33,854 nt of DNA. Origin: Actinomycetes bacterium. GTDB lineage: Bacteria; Actinomycetota; Acidimicrobiia; Acidimicrobiales; Ilumatobacteraceae. The position numbers were made by a program, and so were the translations under genes. Under the pieces are notes generated by a model. That model saw only the letters and a list, made by a program, of their open reading frames with translations, ran no database searches and was not told the DNA's origin. Shown piece after piece: positions 17,040 to 25,454 of this stretch. The first letter of the stretch is position 1. Each line of letters opens with the position of its first letter. Location: the NCBI GenBank assembly GCA_014190295.1, contig BJGF01000008.1, positions 1 through 33,854 on the forward strand, in the 5' to 3' direction.

Positions 17040-17650
17040 GCACAACCGCGCCTGCCCTTAATTCTGGCCCGAAAATCGCGATGCGTCGTCAGGCTTTGGT
17101 TTTGACGGGTTTATTTTCTGCAGCATCTGCGATGTTGATGGGCTCAATGCTTGCTATCTGGTTGCAGTTCAGGGCGAATGCTCCACTGCGAGAATCTTCA
17201 GACGGCAGCAAGATGTTGCGCGACTGGTTGCCAGAAAATATCAAGATTCCAGAAGTAGCGACAAACACGATGATGATGACGATTGTGATCACCTGCATCA
17301 TGGCTCAATGGGCGATTTATTCTTCGCGGCGAAGCGACTCAAATCACACTTCACTCGCTCTCGGGGTTGTTCTGCTCACAGAGATCGCAATGATCAATGC
17401 GCAAATCGCCGTTTACCTACAGATGAATATTGGTGTTCGCGATAGCAGTTACACGATGATGTTTTATTCAATAACGGCGACCATGACCGCATTAATGGTT
17501 ATTGGTTTGGGTTTCACTTTGCTGGCGATGTTCAGATCGTTTGCTAGTCGTGTTAGCGATCACGATCTGATTTGTGCACACGCTGTTTATTGGTATTCGC
17601 TCACTGTGATATTTGCAGCGATGTGGTTCGTCGTGTACGTACAAAAGTAG
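17036..17650 (+). CDS. Cytochrome oxidase subunit III-like membrane protein, divergent
   Basis: A 204-residue protein with five predicted helices, as in bacterial five-helix CtaE. Its helix order matches the true CtaE at 22026: FYSITATMTALMVIGLG corresponds to FYTLTGFHGVHVTVGI, and AHAVYWYSLTVIFAAMW to IGLYWHFVDIVWIIIF. The histidines, the membrane Glu region and the YWHFVD motif conserved in subunit III are lost (YWYSLT here). The loop after helix 1 is longer and polar. The start ATG 17036 overlaps the stop of the subunit-I paralogue (ATGA), implying coupled synthesis and a probable complex of the two. It belongs to the same apparently metal-free module. Confidence 0.72.
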   Translation: MSTTAPALNSGPKIAMRRQALVLTGLFSAASAMLMGSMLAIWLQFRANAPLRESSDGSKMLRDWLPENIKIPEVATNTMMMTIVITCIMAQWAIYSSRRSDSNHTSLALGVVLLTEIAMINAQIAVYLQMNIGVRDSSYTMMFYSITATMTALMVIGLGFTLLAMFRSFASRVSDHDLICAHAVYWYSLTVIFAAMWFVVYVQK

Positions 17651-17652
17651 GG

Positions 17653-18771
17653 ATGATGTTTTCGACCGGATTTAAATATTTCATGGGTGTGACGGTGCTT
17701 TCAGTTGTGGCACTGATCATGTCGCTGTTCGTACTCGATCAAGTTGCAATCGCCGGAGTTGCACTGAGTATGTTGGTTGTTGCGGCCGCACTTCTTGGCG
17801 GCATCGCTGTTGTCACACGTGATGGCAACAGACAATCTGGTGTCAATGAACAGTCCACCGATTTGGTTAGCCAAAGCATCTGGCCACTTGTTACCAGTAT
17901 CGGCGTGGTGTTTTTGGCTCTTGGGTTGGTTATATCTTCAGCGGTATTTTTTGGCGGAATAGTAATTCTGCTTGCAGCACTCGCAGAGTGGATGGTTCAG
18001 TCATGGAGTGAACGTGCTTCAAAAGATGCAAATTACAATGCGTCGGCACGCAAGCGGTTACTCAACCCAATCGAGTTTCCAGTTCTTGCTGCGCTCGGTC
18101 TTGGCATAGTCATATTTTCGTTTTCTCGAATCATGCTGACAGTCGACAAAACAACCGGTGCGTCATTATTCATCGTTTTTGGTTCGCTGGTTTTAATCGG
18201 TGGAATCTTATTTGCAATCAAGCCAGACATGAAGCGATCTCTTGGGGCGGCAATTTGTGTACTCGGTGCGGTCGGCATTGTTGCCGGCGGAATCGTCAGC
18301 GCGACATCAGGTGTTCGTGAAGAACTTGTTGTGGCAAAAGGTGAATCGCATATGGCACCAGAGTGTGGCGAAGAACGCTCTGAGCATTTTGATAAAAATG
18401 CGACAGGTACGTTGTCTTTGCGCAGTTCAGTAAGTGCAACTATCGAATTGTTGGATGGTCAGTTAACTGCACGCCTCGTTGGTTTTCAAGATCCACAAAA
18501 GTCTTTGACAATTTCACGTTCTGCGCCAACTAATTTAATTTTTCATAATTTAGATGCAAAAGATTATCGATTAGTTGCCGAACTTGGAACGCGAGCAGCC
18601 GCTGAGCCAGAGGGTGCAACCGAAAAAAATCTCGTTTGCACTCAACTTGCGGCACAAGGTTTCGAGCAACTGTTGCTACTTAAGATAGACAAGCCAGCCC
18701 CCGAAGGCACTTCATACCGGTTGGTAGTGCCTGGAGTTGAAGGCCAGAGCATCGAGTTGGTCGTGCCGTGA
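17653..18771 (+). CDS. Seven-helix membrane protein with subunit-IV-like helices and cupredoxin-like tail
   Basis: A 372-residue protein with about seven helices (residues 8-28, 31-54, 77-94, 96-116, 142-162, 169-189, 197-217) and an exported C-terminal domain (~225-372). Helices 3-4 (SIWP at 75-78 onward) resemble the extra C-terminal helices of the true CtaD (SYWP at 595-598 onward). Helices 1-2 recall actinobacterial CtaF. The tail has beta-strand spacing like a cupredoxin: SLTISRSAPTNLIFHNLDAKD, then CTQLAAQGFE, then SYRLVVPGVEGQSIELVVP. The His and Cys-x4-His copper ligands are missing. C238 and C329 might form a disulfide. The start is ATG 17653 (or 17656), two bases after the previous stop; the frame is open further upstream, but that overlaps the preceding gene. 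Its stop overlaps the ctaC start by four bases. The homologies are my reading and need profile searches. Confidence 0.65.
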   Translation: MMFSTGFKYFMGVTVLSVVALIMSLFVLDQVAIAGVALSMLVVAAALLGGIAVVTRDGNRQSGVNEQSTDLVSQSIWPLVTSIGVVFLALGLVISSAVFFGGIVILLAALAEWMVQSWSERASKDANYNASARKRLLNPIEFPVLAALGLGIVIFSFSRIMLTVDKTTGASLFIVFGSLVLIGGILFAIKPDMKRSLGAAICVLGAVGIVAGGIVSATSGVREELVVAKGESHMAPECGEERSEHFDKNATGTLSLRSSVSATIELLDGQLTARLVGFQDPQKSLTISRSAPTNLIFHNLDAKDYRLVAELGTRAAAEPEGATEKNLVCTQLAAQGFEQLLLLKIDKPAPEGTSYRLVVPGVEGQSIELVVP

Positions 18772-20018
18772 ATCACTCAGCAAAGCACCTTTATTTGAAG
18801 CACCTTGTGACTAGCGTTTTACGCATGGTCGGCAAGAAGTCTCGAACATTATTTGGCGTCTCTTTGTTGTCGTTTATTGCGGCAAGTTGCGCCAAGAACG
18901 CTCCGCAAGATACTTGGCAGCCAAAAGGGCCAAATGCAAAAATTATCGATGATCTACAGCAACCAGTTTTCGCAGTCGCTGGAGTCATCGGTTTAATCGT
19001 CGCAGTAGCGGTCATTTATTCTGTGTTGAAATACAAAGATCGTGGTCAGCCGATCCCAGAACAAACTCACGGCAAGCCAGCACTTGAAATAACTTTGACA
19101 ATTATTCCAGCATTAATTCTTGCGGTAGTCGCAGTGTTCACATTTGGGGCAATCTTCAAACTCGCCAAAACTGATGACACTGAAATGATTATCAACGTCA
19201 CCGGTCAGCAGTGGTGGTGGGAGTACGACTACCCAGTGCAAAACGATTTTGGCATCACCCAGCCAATCATTAGTTCTGGTCAACTCGTGTTGCCGGTCGG
19301 TACAAAAGTTTTGTTGCGTGAGACAAGCCGTGATGTGATCCACTCTTATTGGATTCCAGCACTGAACGGCAAACGCGATGCAGTGCCTGGGCGAATACAA
19401 ACACTTCGACTCGAGGCCGATGAACCAGGAATCTTTACTGGTCAATGCACCGAGTTTTGTGGTTTGTCACATGCCAACATGCGAATGGAAGCAGTTGCAT
19501 TGAGCAAAGCAGATTTTGCGAAGTGGGTCGCCAACCAACAAGCGGCATATGTTGCGCCCGCAAAAGACTCTCTTGCCCAACAGGGTGAAGCAGTATTTCT
19601 AAACCAATGCGTGCGTTGTCACCAAGTAAACGGTCTGATGCGTGCCGACGGCACCCCAGCAATCGCTGCGCCAGATGAAAATGTTTGGTCTGGTTCTGCA
19701 CCAAACTTGACGCATCTAATGTCTCGCAATACTTTTGCAGGCGCGAGTTTCGATTTACTTTCTAAGCAATGTCGGGACGAAGTATGGAACGCCCCGAGTG
19801 ACGTGATCGGCACCAAATATCTTGCTGGTGTTTCACAAGATTGTTTGAATCAGAAAGATTTGCGATCGTGGTTGCGAAATGCCCCGGAGATGTTGCCGAT
19901 GTACGCAAATCCAACTCAACTAGCAGCTACTGGTGGCAAGTATCGCGGCATGCCATATCTTGCTCTAAGCGAAGATGACATCAGCAAACTTGTTGCATAC
20001 CTTTTAACCTTGAAGTAA
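18768..20018 (+). CDS. ctaC: Cytochrome c oxidase subunit II fused to cytochrome c (caa3 type)
   Basis: A 416-residue lipoprotein-like subunit. The N-terminus has a lipobox (IAASC, lipidated Cys41), then two membrane helices (about 67-87 and 107-130) and the CuA cupredoxin domain with H192, C227, E229, C231, H235 and M238 (motif CTEFCGLSHANM). A C-terminal cytochrome c domain follows with CVRCH at 281-285, making this a caa3-type oxidase that takes electrons through its own c heme. The c domain has an insert containing two extra cysteines (C335 and C359). The axial Met is probably in GMPYL (M395). GTG 18768 overlaps the preceding stop, coupling it to the ligand-less module upstream. Confidence 0.95.
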   Translation: MNHSAKHLYLKHLVTSVLRMVGKKSRTLFGVSLLSFIAASCAKNAPQDTWQPKGPNAKIIDDLQQPVFAVAGVIGLIVAVAVIYSVLKYKDRGQPIPEQTHGKPALEITLTIIPALILAVVAVFTFGAIFKLAKTDDTEMIINVTGQQWWWEYDYPVQNDFGITQPIISSGQLVLPVGTKVLLRETSRDVIHSYWIPALNGKRDAVPGRIQTLRLEADEPGIFTGQCTEFCGLSHANMRMEAVALSKADFAKWVANQQAAYVAPAKDSLAQQGEAVFLNQCVRCHQVNGLMRADGTPAIAAPDENVWSGSAPNLTHLMSRNTFAGASFDLLSKQCRDEVWNAPSDVIGTKYLAGVSQDCLNQKDLRSWLRNAPEMLPMYANPTQLAATGGKYRGMPYLALSEDDISKLVAYLLTLK

Positions 20019-20040
20019 CACAAGAAACAGAGAACAATAT

Positions 20041-22029
20041 ATGGCAATTATGGAACGCGAAATAGAAGTGATCACTCCGATTACTGCTACACCAAGTTCA
20101 ACGTACGGCGTCCTCAAGCGTCCAGTTGCAGCCACAGGTTGGCGTGCGTGGGTGTTCACGGTTGACCACAAAAAACTCGGGTTGATGTACGGCGTTACAG
20201 CGATGTTCTTTTTTATCGTTGGCGGAGTTGAAGCTTTATTGATTCGACTTCAACTTGCAGCACCAAATGGCAAAGTTTTAAACGCAGATCTTTACAACCA
20301 AATGTTCACGATGCATGCGACAACAATGGTGTTCTTGTTTGTCATGCCGATGGCGGCCGGATTCGCGAACTATTTTATTCCGTTACAAATTGGTGCCCGT
20401 GACGTTGCGTTTCCGCGGATGAACGCACTTGGTTTTTGGTTGCTATTGTTCGGCGGAATCTTCATCAACTTGTCGTGGTTCCTTGGCGGGGCAGCAGATG
20501 GCGGTTGGTTTATGTACGCGCCAAACTCTGGGCCAGTATTCTCACCAACTCATGGAATCGACTTCTGGGCATTTGGTCTGCAGATTGCGGGCATTGCTTC
20601 ACTGACTGGTGCGATCAACTTAATTGTCACTGTTCTTAATATGCGAGCACCTGGCATGACTTTAATGAAGATGCCGATTTTCACTTGGATGATGACAGTT
20701 GTGCAGTTCTTATTGTTGTTCGCAGTGCCCGTAATCACCGTCGCTCTGTTCTTGCTTTCTTTTCAACGCAACTTTGGTGCGCGTTTCTTTGACGTCGCGG
20801 CCGGCGCAGACCCGTTGCTGTGGCAGCACTTATTTTGGATCTTCGGTCACCCAGAGGTTTACATTCTTGTGCTTCCGTCTTTTGGAATCGTCTCAGAGGT
20901 TCTGCCAGTGTTTTCTCGCAAACCGTTATTTGGTTATCCGTTCGTTGTTTTCTCCGGCGCAGCGATTGGTTTTGTCGGTTGGGGAGTTTGGGCTCACCAC
21001 ATGTTCGCCTCTGGTCTAGGACCAGTATCAGTAGCCGTGTTTTCGCTAACAACCATGGCTATTGCGGTGCCGACTGGTGTCAAGATCATCAACTGGACGC
21101 TGACCATGTGGGGAGGAAAATTAGTTTTCTCGACCGCGATGAAGTTTTCAATTGGGTTGATCGTGTTATTTACAGTTGGTGGTCTTTCTGGTGTAACTCA
21201 CTCAGTTGCTCCATCAGACACGCAACAAACTGACACTTATTACATTGTCGCCCACTTTCATTACGTGTTGTTCGGCGGTGGCGTACTCGGAATCTTCTCT
21301 GGTCTTTATTACTGGTGGCCAAAAATGTTCGGCAAGATGCTCAATGAGCGCCTTGGCAACTGGAACTTCTGGTTAATGGTGATCGGCATGAATTTAACTT
21401 TCGGTCCGATGCATATTTTGGGTCTACAAGGACAGCCTCGCCGGATGTACCAGTTCACAAATGCTCGATCCGGTGAAGGTCTGTTTAATTTTGCATTTTG
21501 GAACCTCGTGGCATCCATTGGCTCGTTCGTACTCGCCGTTGGTATCTTGCTGTTTTTGATCAACGTGGTTATCACCGCACGAAATCCGACTAAGTCTCCG
21601 CTTGATCCGTGGAACGCGCGAAGTCTTGAATGGATGACGAGCAACCCACCCAAAGAACATAATTTTGATGTAATCCCAACCGTGCATCACCTTGATGAGT
21701 TTTTCCATCGTAAATACGAAGAAGATTCAGCAACGCACACGATGCGACAGATTGCAACAGCCGAAGAAATTATGGCCGAACAAGAACGTAACGCAGATGC
21801 GCATATTCATATGCCGTCACCTTCTTACTGGCCAGTAGTTTTGGCATTTGGTTTGCCGGTAATCACATTCGGGATGATTTTCTCGCATCTAATCGCCGTA
21901 TTTGGTGCGATCATCGTGTTCTTTGCTGCATTTGGATGGGCGCTTGAACCGAGTACGGCCCCAGCATCTGATTTCGAAACAAACAATTCGGCACCCGGAA
22001 AAGCGTTGGAGAGTGTAGGTAAATCATGA
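20041..22029 (+). CDS. ctaD: Cytochrome c oxidase subunit I with C-terminal extension
   Basis: A 662-residue A-type heme-copper oxidase core. All ligands are present: heme a H92 and H407, heme a3 H405, CuB H270, H319 and H320, with Y274 in GHPEVY. Glu272 is in the place of the proton-channel glutamate, and GQPRRMY carries the propionate arginines. Beyond the standard 12 helices there is a ~110-residue tail: a His/Asp-rich cytoplasmic stretch (HHLDEFFHRK) followed by two more helices (about 596-635), giving a fused subunit-IV-like end. It reduces O2 to water and pumps protons. ATG 20041 has only a weak GAGAA upstream. The stop overlaps ctaE as ATGA. Confidence 0.98.
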   Translation: MAIMEREIEVITPITATPSSTYGVLKRPVAATGWRAWVFTVDHKKLGLMYGVTAMFFFIVGGVEALLIRLQLAAPNGKVLNADLYNQMFTMHATTMVFLFVMPMAAGFANYFIPLQIGARDVAFPRMNALGFWLLLFGGIFINLSWFLGGAADGGWFMYAPNSGPVFSPTHGIDFWAFGLQIAGIASLTGAINLIVTVLNMRAPGMTLMKMPIFTWMMTVVQFLLLFAVPVITVALFLLSFQRNFGARFFDVAAGADPLLWQHLFWIFGHPEVYILVLPSFGIVSEVLPVFSRKPLFGYPFVVFSGAAIGFVGWGVWAHHMFASGLGPVSVAVFSLTTMAIAVPTGVKIINWTLTMWGGKLVFSTAMKFSIGLIVLFTVGGLSGVTHSVAPSDTQQTDTYYIVAHFHYVLFGGGVLGIFSGLYYWWPKMFGKMLNERLGNWNFWLMVIGMNLTFGPMHILGLQGQPRRMYQFTNARSGEGLFNFAFWNLVASIGSFVLAVGILLFLINVVITARNPTKSPLDPWNARSLEWMTSNPPKEHNFDVIPTVHHLDEFFHRKYEEDSATHTMRQIATAEEIMAEQERNADAHIHMPSPSYWPVVLAFGLPVITFGMIFSHLIAVFGAIIVFFAAFGWALEPSTAPASDFETNNSAPGKALESVGKS

Positions 22030-22616
22030 CCGACATAACCGCACACGGTCACGCTTCAAGTACTGGCATCTCAAATGTCAAGTTAGGAATGTGGACATTT
22101 TTGGGGTCAGAGTGTTTATTGTTCGGTGGCTTGATCTCGACGTACATGCTTTATCGCGGTCGAGTTACTGGTGGTCCGCGACCATCACAGATTTTTGATA
22201 TTCCGTTTACGTCTGTCAGCAGTTTTGTGTTGTTGATGTCTTCGTTGACGATGGTTTTGGCAGTAAGCGCAGCACACAAAAGTGAAGATCGCAAAACTAA
22301 TCTCTGGCTTACGGTTACTGCACTTTTAGGTGCAACATTCGTGGGTGGCCAGGTGTATGAGTTCACCGCGTTTTACAACGAAGGTCTCGGCTTTTCGACA
22401 AGTTTGTTTGGTTCAAGTTTCTACACCCTGACCGGGTTTCACGGTGTGCACGTCACAGTCGGAATCATCATGTTGATGTCACTTGTTGGCATCTTTAAGC
22501 GCAGCAAAGTATCGGGCAATAAAGCCGAAGTTGTAGAGATGATCGGTCTTTATTGGCACTTCGTTGACATCGTTTGGATCATCATCTTTACGCTCGTCTA
22601 TCTGATTCCAGTCTGA
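22026..22616 (+). CDS. ctaE: Cytochrome c oxidase subunit III
   Basis: A 196-residue five-helix subunit III. Conserved features are LGMWTFLGSECLLFGGL in helix 1, GQVYEF with the membrane Glu, FYTLTGFHGVHVTVGI, and the terminal YWHFVDIVWIIIF. It stabilises the CtaD core and proton uptake. Its start overlaps the ctaD stop by four bases, and the subunit IV gene begins two bases after its stop. Comparison with the protein at 17036 shows which conserved residues that paralogue has lost. Confidence 0.97.
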   Translation: MTDITAHGHASSTGISNVKLGMWTFLGSECLLFGGLISTYMLYRGRVTGGPRPSQIFDIPFTSVSSFVLLMSSLTMVLAVSAAHKSEDRKTNLWLTVTALLGATFVGGQVYEFTAFYNEGLGFSTSLFGSSFYTLTGFHGVHVTVGIIMLMSLVGIFKRSKVSGNKAEVVEMIGLYWHFVDIVWIIIFTLVYLIPV

Positions 22617-22618
22617 TC

Positions 22619-22942
22619 ATGACTACAGAAACAACACACACTTCACCGAGCGTTGAGCATGTTGAGAATCACGGCATGAGCAACGCTGGCTATATTCGAA
22701 TTGCCGCGATCCTGGCAGCGATTACCGCTCTCGAAGTTTCGACCGTCTACGTTGATTTTGGTCCACTATTTTTGCCAGCACTTTTGATCATGATGGTCGT
22801 CAAATTTATTATGGTTGTCAGTTACTTCATGCATTTGAAATTTGACAATAAATTATTCAGTTTTATGTTTTATGCGGGGCTTGTTTTGGCAGTTGGTGTT
22901 TATGCTGCATTTCTCGCAACATTCAAATTTTTTATTCAATAA
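22619..22942 (+). CDS. Prokaryotic cytochrome c oxidase subunit IV (COX4_pro type)
   Basis: A 107-residue protein with three helices and the family motif VVKFIMVVSYFMHLKFD (about residues 59-75), characteristic of the caa3/bo3 subunit IV. The short soluble N-terminus is rich in Thr, Glu and His. ATG 22619 follows the ctaE stop directly. It is a small structural subunit of the oxidase and is distinct from the actinobacterial CtaF-like helices in the protein at 17653. Confidence 0.9.
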   Translation: MTTETTHTSPSVEHVENHGMSNAGYIRIAAILAAITALEVSTVYVDFGPLFLPALLIMMVVKFIMVVSYFMHLKFDNKLFSFMFYAGLVLAVGVYAAFLATFKFFIQ

Positions 22943-22960
22943 CCAATCGAAAGAAAATTT

Positions 22961-23803
22961 GTGATCGCTGATTCAGTGGATCTGGTCGCGAACCCGTGGA
23001 GGTTTCAGACACACCTCGAAGTATGGCTATTGGTGGGTGCTGTGTTAGCCGCCTATATCTATGCCGTTCGCGTAATCGGACCAGTTGTGGTTAAATCTGG
23101 GCCCATAACAACCCGCAAGCAAAGGATCGCGTTTGTTGTTGCAATTTTGATGCTGTGGCTTGCTTCAGATTGGCCGGTACACGATATTGCCGAAGAATAT
23201 TTATATTCGATGCACATGTTTCAACATATGGTGCTGTCGTATTTAATGCCCCCATTGGCTTTGATTGCAATACCGAAGTGGCTTTTTGACTCGATATTTG
23301 GATACGGGCGGGCTCGAAAGATTGTTTCGTTCTTATCAAAACCTGTGATTGCTGGTGTCGCATTTAATTTGATCGTGATGGTCACGCATATTCCTGATGT
23401 CGTAAATCGCAGTGTCTCGAATGGCCCGATGCATTACGGCTTGCATATTGCACTGGTATCAACGGCGCTACTTGTTTGGATGCCGATCTGTGGCCCTGAA
23501 CGCCGAATGCATTTGCAATCAGGCGGAAAAATGATCTACTTATTTTTGTTGTCGGTGGTGCCAACAGTGCCTGCAGCATGGTTGACATTTGCTGAAGGGT
23601 CGGTTTATAAGCACTACGACATCGCAGTTCGTGTTTGGGGGATGTCGGTGACTACTGATCAACAAGTAGCCGGGGCAATCATGAAAACTGGTGGCTCGGT
23701 TTTTCTGTGGTCGATAATTATCTACATCTTTTTCAAACGTTTTACGCCGGCGTTTTCTGGTGATCGTTCGTATCTGCGTCGCAAAACTAGTCAGACCACC
23801 TGA
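22961..23803 (+). CDS. ctaG: CtaG-type cytochrome c oxidase assembly factor
   Basis: A 280-residue membrane protein with about seven helices of the Caa3_CtaG family. Recognisable parts are SDWPVHDIAEEYLYSMHMFQHMVLSYLMPPL (about residues 67-98, in two pieces here), with conserved histidines, and later VVNRSVSNGPMHYGLH and MPICGP. The Bacillus CtaG is needed for active caa3 oxidase, probably by delivering copper to CuB; the membrane His/Met cluster fits that. The GTG start at 22961 follows AAGAAA. Its 3' end overlaps the convergent ABC permease by 17 nt. Confidence 0.9.
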   Translation: MIADSVDLVANPWRFQTHLEVWLLVGAVLAAYIYAVRVIGPVVVKSGPITTRKQRIAFVVAILMLWLASDWPVHDIAEEYLYSMHMFQHMVLSYLMPPLALIAIPKWLFDSIFGYGRARKIVSFLSKPVIAGVAFNLIVMVTHIPDVVNRSVSNGPMHYGLHIALVSTALLVWMPICGPERRMHLQSGGKMIYLFLLSVVPTVPAAWLTFAEGSVYKHYDIAVRVWGMSVTTDQQVAGAIMKTGGSVFLWSIIIYIFFKRFTPAFSGDRSYLRRKTSQTT

Positions 23804-24512
23804 AATAAATTGTGGCTGTGGCACATGTTGCAACAGACCAAACCAAAAGCACAACAATTGATTTAGCAATTAATTCATAACCATTGAACGCAGAGCGAAG
23901 TAGTTCACTCAGTGCACTGCTGGGTAGCCACTCAGCCAAAGACTTAACACCTTTTGGTAGTTCATCATTCGGCACGATTATTCCACCAAGCAATAACAGC
24001 ACGAGATATAAGCCGTTTTGTGCTGCGAGGTTGACTTCGGCACGTAGACGACCAGCAAGTGTTAAACCAATTCCGGCAAAACAAGTTGTGCCAAGTACAA
24101 CCGCCGCGACAGCGGCTAACCAATTCGTGTCGACTGGTCGCCAGCCCGATGCAATACCGACCACGACGAGTAGTGCTAGTTGTGCAGACTCGACAATGCA
24201 AGTGGCGACTACTTTGGCCAAAACAAGTCGTTTCGTGCCAAGTGGCGTCGTGCCGAGTCGCTTGAGCACACCATAACTGCGCTCGAAACCCGTAGTGATG
24301 CCAAGGCTGACCATCGCCGTTGACATCACGGCGAGGGCCAAAATTCCGGGGACTAGAAATGCCACGGCAGTCAAGCCTTGTGTCGGCAAAATATCGATCT
24401 GAGAAAAAAAGACCATTAGCAACACAGGGATTCCGACAAGAAGCAGTAACTGCTCACCATTGCGAGCCATCACAGTTAGTTCTTGACGAAGTTGTGAGCG
24501 AAAAATATTCAC
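23787..24512 (-). CDS. ABC-2 type transporter permease
   Basis: A 241-residue integral membrane protein with six predicted helices and the ABC-2 family layout: an N-terminal amphipathic segment, LLLLVGIPVLLMVFF as helix 1, a FERSYGVLKRLGTTPLG cytoplasmic coupling loop (about 78-94), and LLLLGGIIVPNDELP before helix 6. It pairs with the ATPase encoded upstream, and its ATG overlaps that stop as ATGA. The substrate is unknown; such pairs often export lipids, hemes or drugs. Related ABC-2 exporters lie near ctaA/ctaB in other actinobacteria, so a link to oxidase maturation is conceivable but unproven. Confidence 0.88.
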   Translation of the reverse strand: MNIFRSQLRQELTVMARNGEQLLLLVGIPVLLMVFFSQIDILPTQGLTAVAFLVPGILALAVMSTAMVSLGITTGFERSYGVLKRLGTTPLGTKRLVLAKVVATCIVESAQLALLVVVGIASGWRPVDTNWLAAVAAVVLGTTCFAGIGLTLAGRLRAEVNLAAQNGLYLVLLLLGGIIVPNDELPKGVKSLAEWLPSSALSELLRSAFNGYELIAKSIVVLLVWSVATCATATIYFRWSD

Positions 24513-25441
24513 GATTTGCTCTGTTCAGACACGTCAATTAATTCTCGATATATATCTTCGAGCCGTGGCGTGCCAGATCGCAAGTCATCGAGAACGAACT
24601 TGTTTTCAGCGAACCAGTTGCTCAACCGTGAAATAAAGTTTGCATCAGAGTTTGCATACAGACGTAACTCAGTTTGATTTTGATCGACACGACAATTCAT
24701 GTGCATTGCTAGTGCTGCAAGATCAATTTTGCTAGATGTGCGCAATGTGACTGCTTGGTTGTCGCCATATAAATCTTTAAGGGAAGAGTTGGCGATCAAT
24801 CTTCCGCGCTGAAACATTACGACGTGATCGGCTACTCGTTGCGCTTCGTCTAATTCGTGAGTTGCAAGAATCACCGCACAGCCAGAGTCGGCTAAGTTGC
24901 GCACGATTCCACGAATTAAATCACGACCGACTATGTCGACGCCCGACGTTGGTTCATCAAGAAAAGCAACTTCTGGTCTTGCTGCCAGCGCAAGGGCCAA
25001 CGAAAGTCTCTGTTTTTCACCACCCGAAAGTTTGCGCCAAGTTGCTTTTCGTTTCGAACCTAGATCAACTGCTTCAAGAAGATCATCGGCGCGCTCACGA
25101 TTGCCAAATAAGTTGCAGTAGTGCTCGAGCACTTCGCCGACACGACCACTTGGGTAGACGCCACCATCTTGCAGCATCACTCCAATACGCGAATTCATTT
25201 CAAGTCGATTGTTTTGCGGGTCAAGACCGAGCACCGACACAGTGCCGCTAGTGGCTCGGCGAACCCCACTGCAGACTTCCATTGCGGTGGTTTTACCTGC
25301 TCCATTCGGGCCAATTACTGCAGTTACTGAACCAGCCTCAGCATCAAAAGAAATGTCAGCCACTGCGTGAATTTCTGCGTAGTCAACAACAAGGTTGCGA
25401 ACGCTTAGCGCGACAGTGTTCGGCTCGGTGCTCGCATTCAT
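24509..25441 (-). CDS. ABC transporter ATP-binding protein (ABC-2 exporter)
   Basis: A 310-residue ATPase. The Walker A motif is GPNGAGKTT, the Q-loop follows in VMLQDGG, the signature is LSGGEKQR and Walker B is VAFLDEPTSGVD, with the switch His in ATHELDEA. After the ATPase core comes a ~75-residue C-terminal regulatory domain, as in CcmA/DrrA-like exporters. ATG 25441 is chosen over an in-frame TTG at 25459. TACTCT ends seven bases before ATG 25441 on this strand, suggesting a leaderless start. It is divergent from serS with a 59-bp spacer. Confidence 0.92.
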   Translation of the reverse strand: MNASTEPNTVALSVRNLVVDYAEIHAVADISFDAEAGSVTAVIGPNGAGKTTAMEVCSGVRRATSGTVSVLGLDPQNNRLEMNSRIGVMLQDGGVYPSGRVGEVLEHYCNLFGNRERADDLLEAVDLGSKRKATWRKLSGGEKQRLSLALALAARPEVAFLDEPTSGVDIVGRDLIRGIVRNLADSGCAVILATHELDEAQRVADHVVMFQRGRLIANSSLKDLYGDNQAVTLRTSSKIDLAALAMHMNCRVDQNQTELRLYANSDANFISRLSNWFAENKFVLDDLRSGTPRLEDIYRELIDVSEQSKS

Positions 25442-25448
25442 CACCTTT

Positions 25449-25454
25449 AGAGTA
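25449..25454 (-). promoter_or_regulatory. -10-like box seven bases before the ABC ATPase ATG
   Basis: TACTCT on the minus strand, a 7-base gap, then ATG 25441. The short AAGG between them is too near the ATG to act as a normal Shine-Dalgarno sequence. Confidence 0.4.

Noticed and set aside
15546-17650. Reading the subunit-I and subunit-III-like genes as decaying pseudogenes
   Set aside because: Both frames are full length with no stops or frameshifts, are joined by an ATGA overlap, and keep hydrophobic helix periodicity and several motifs. Random decay would not spare these while removing every ligand.
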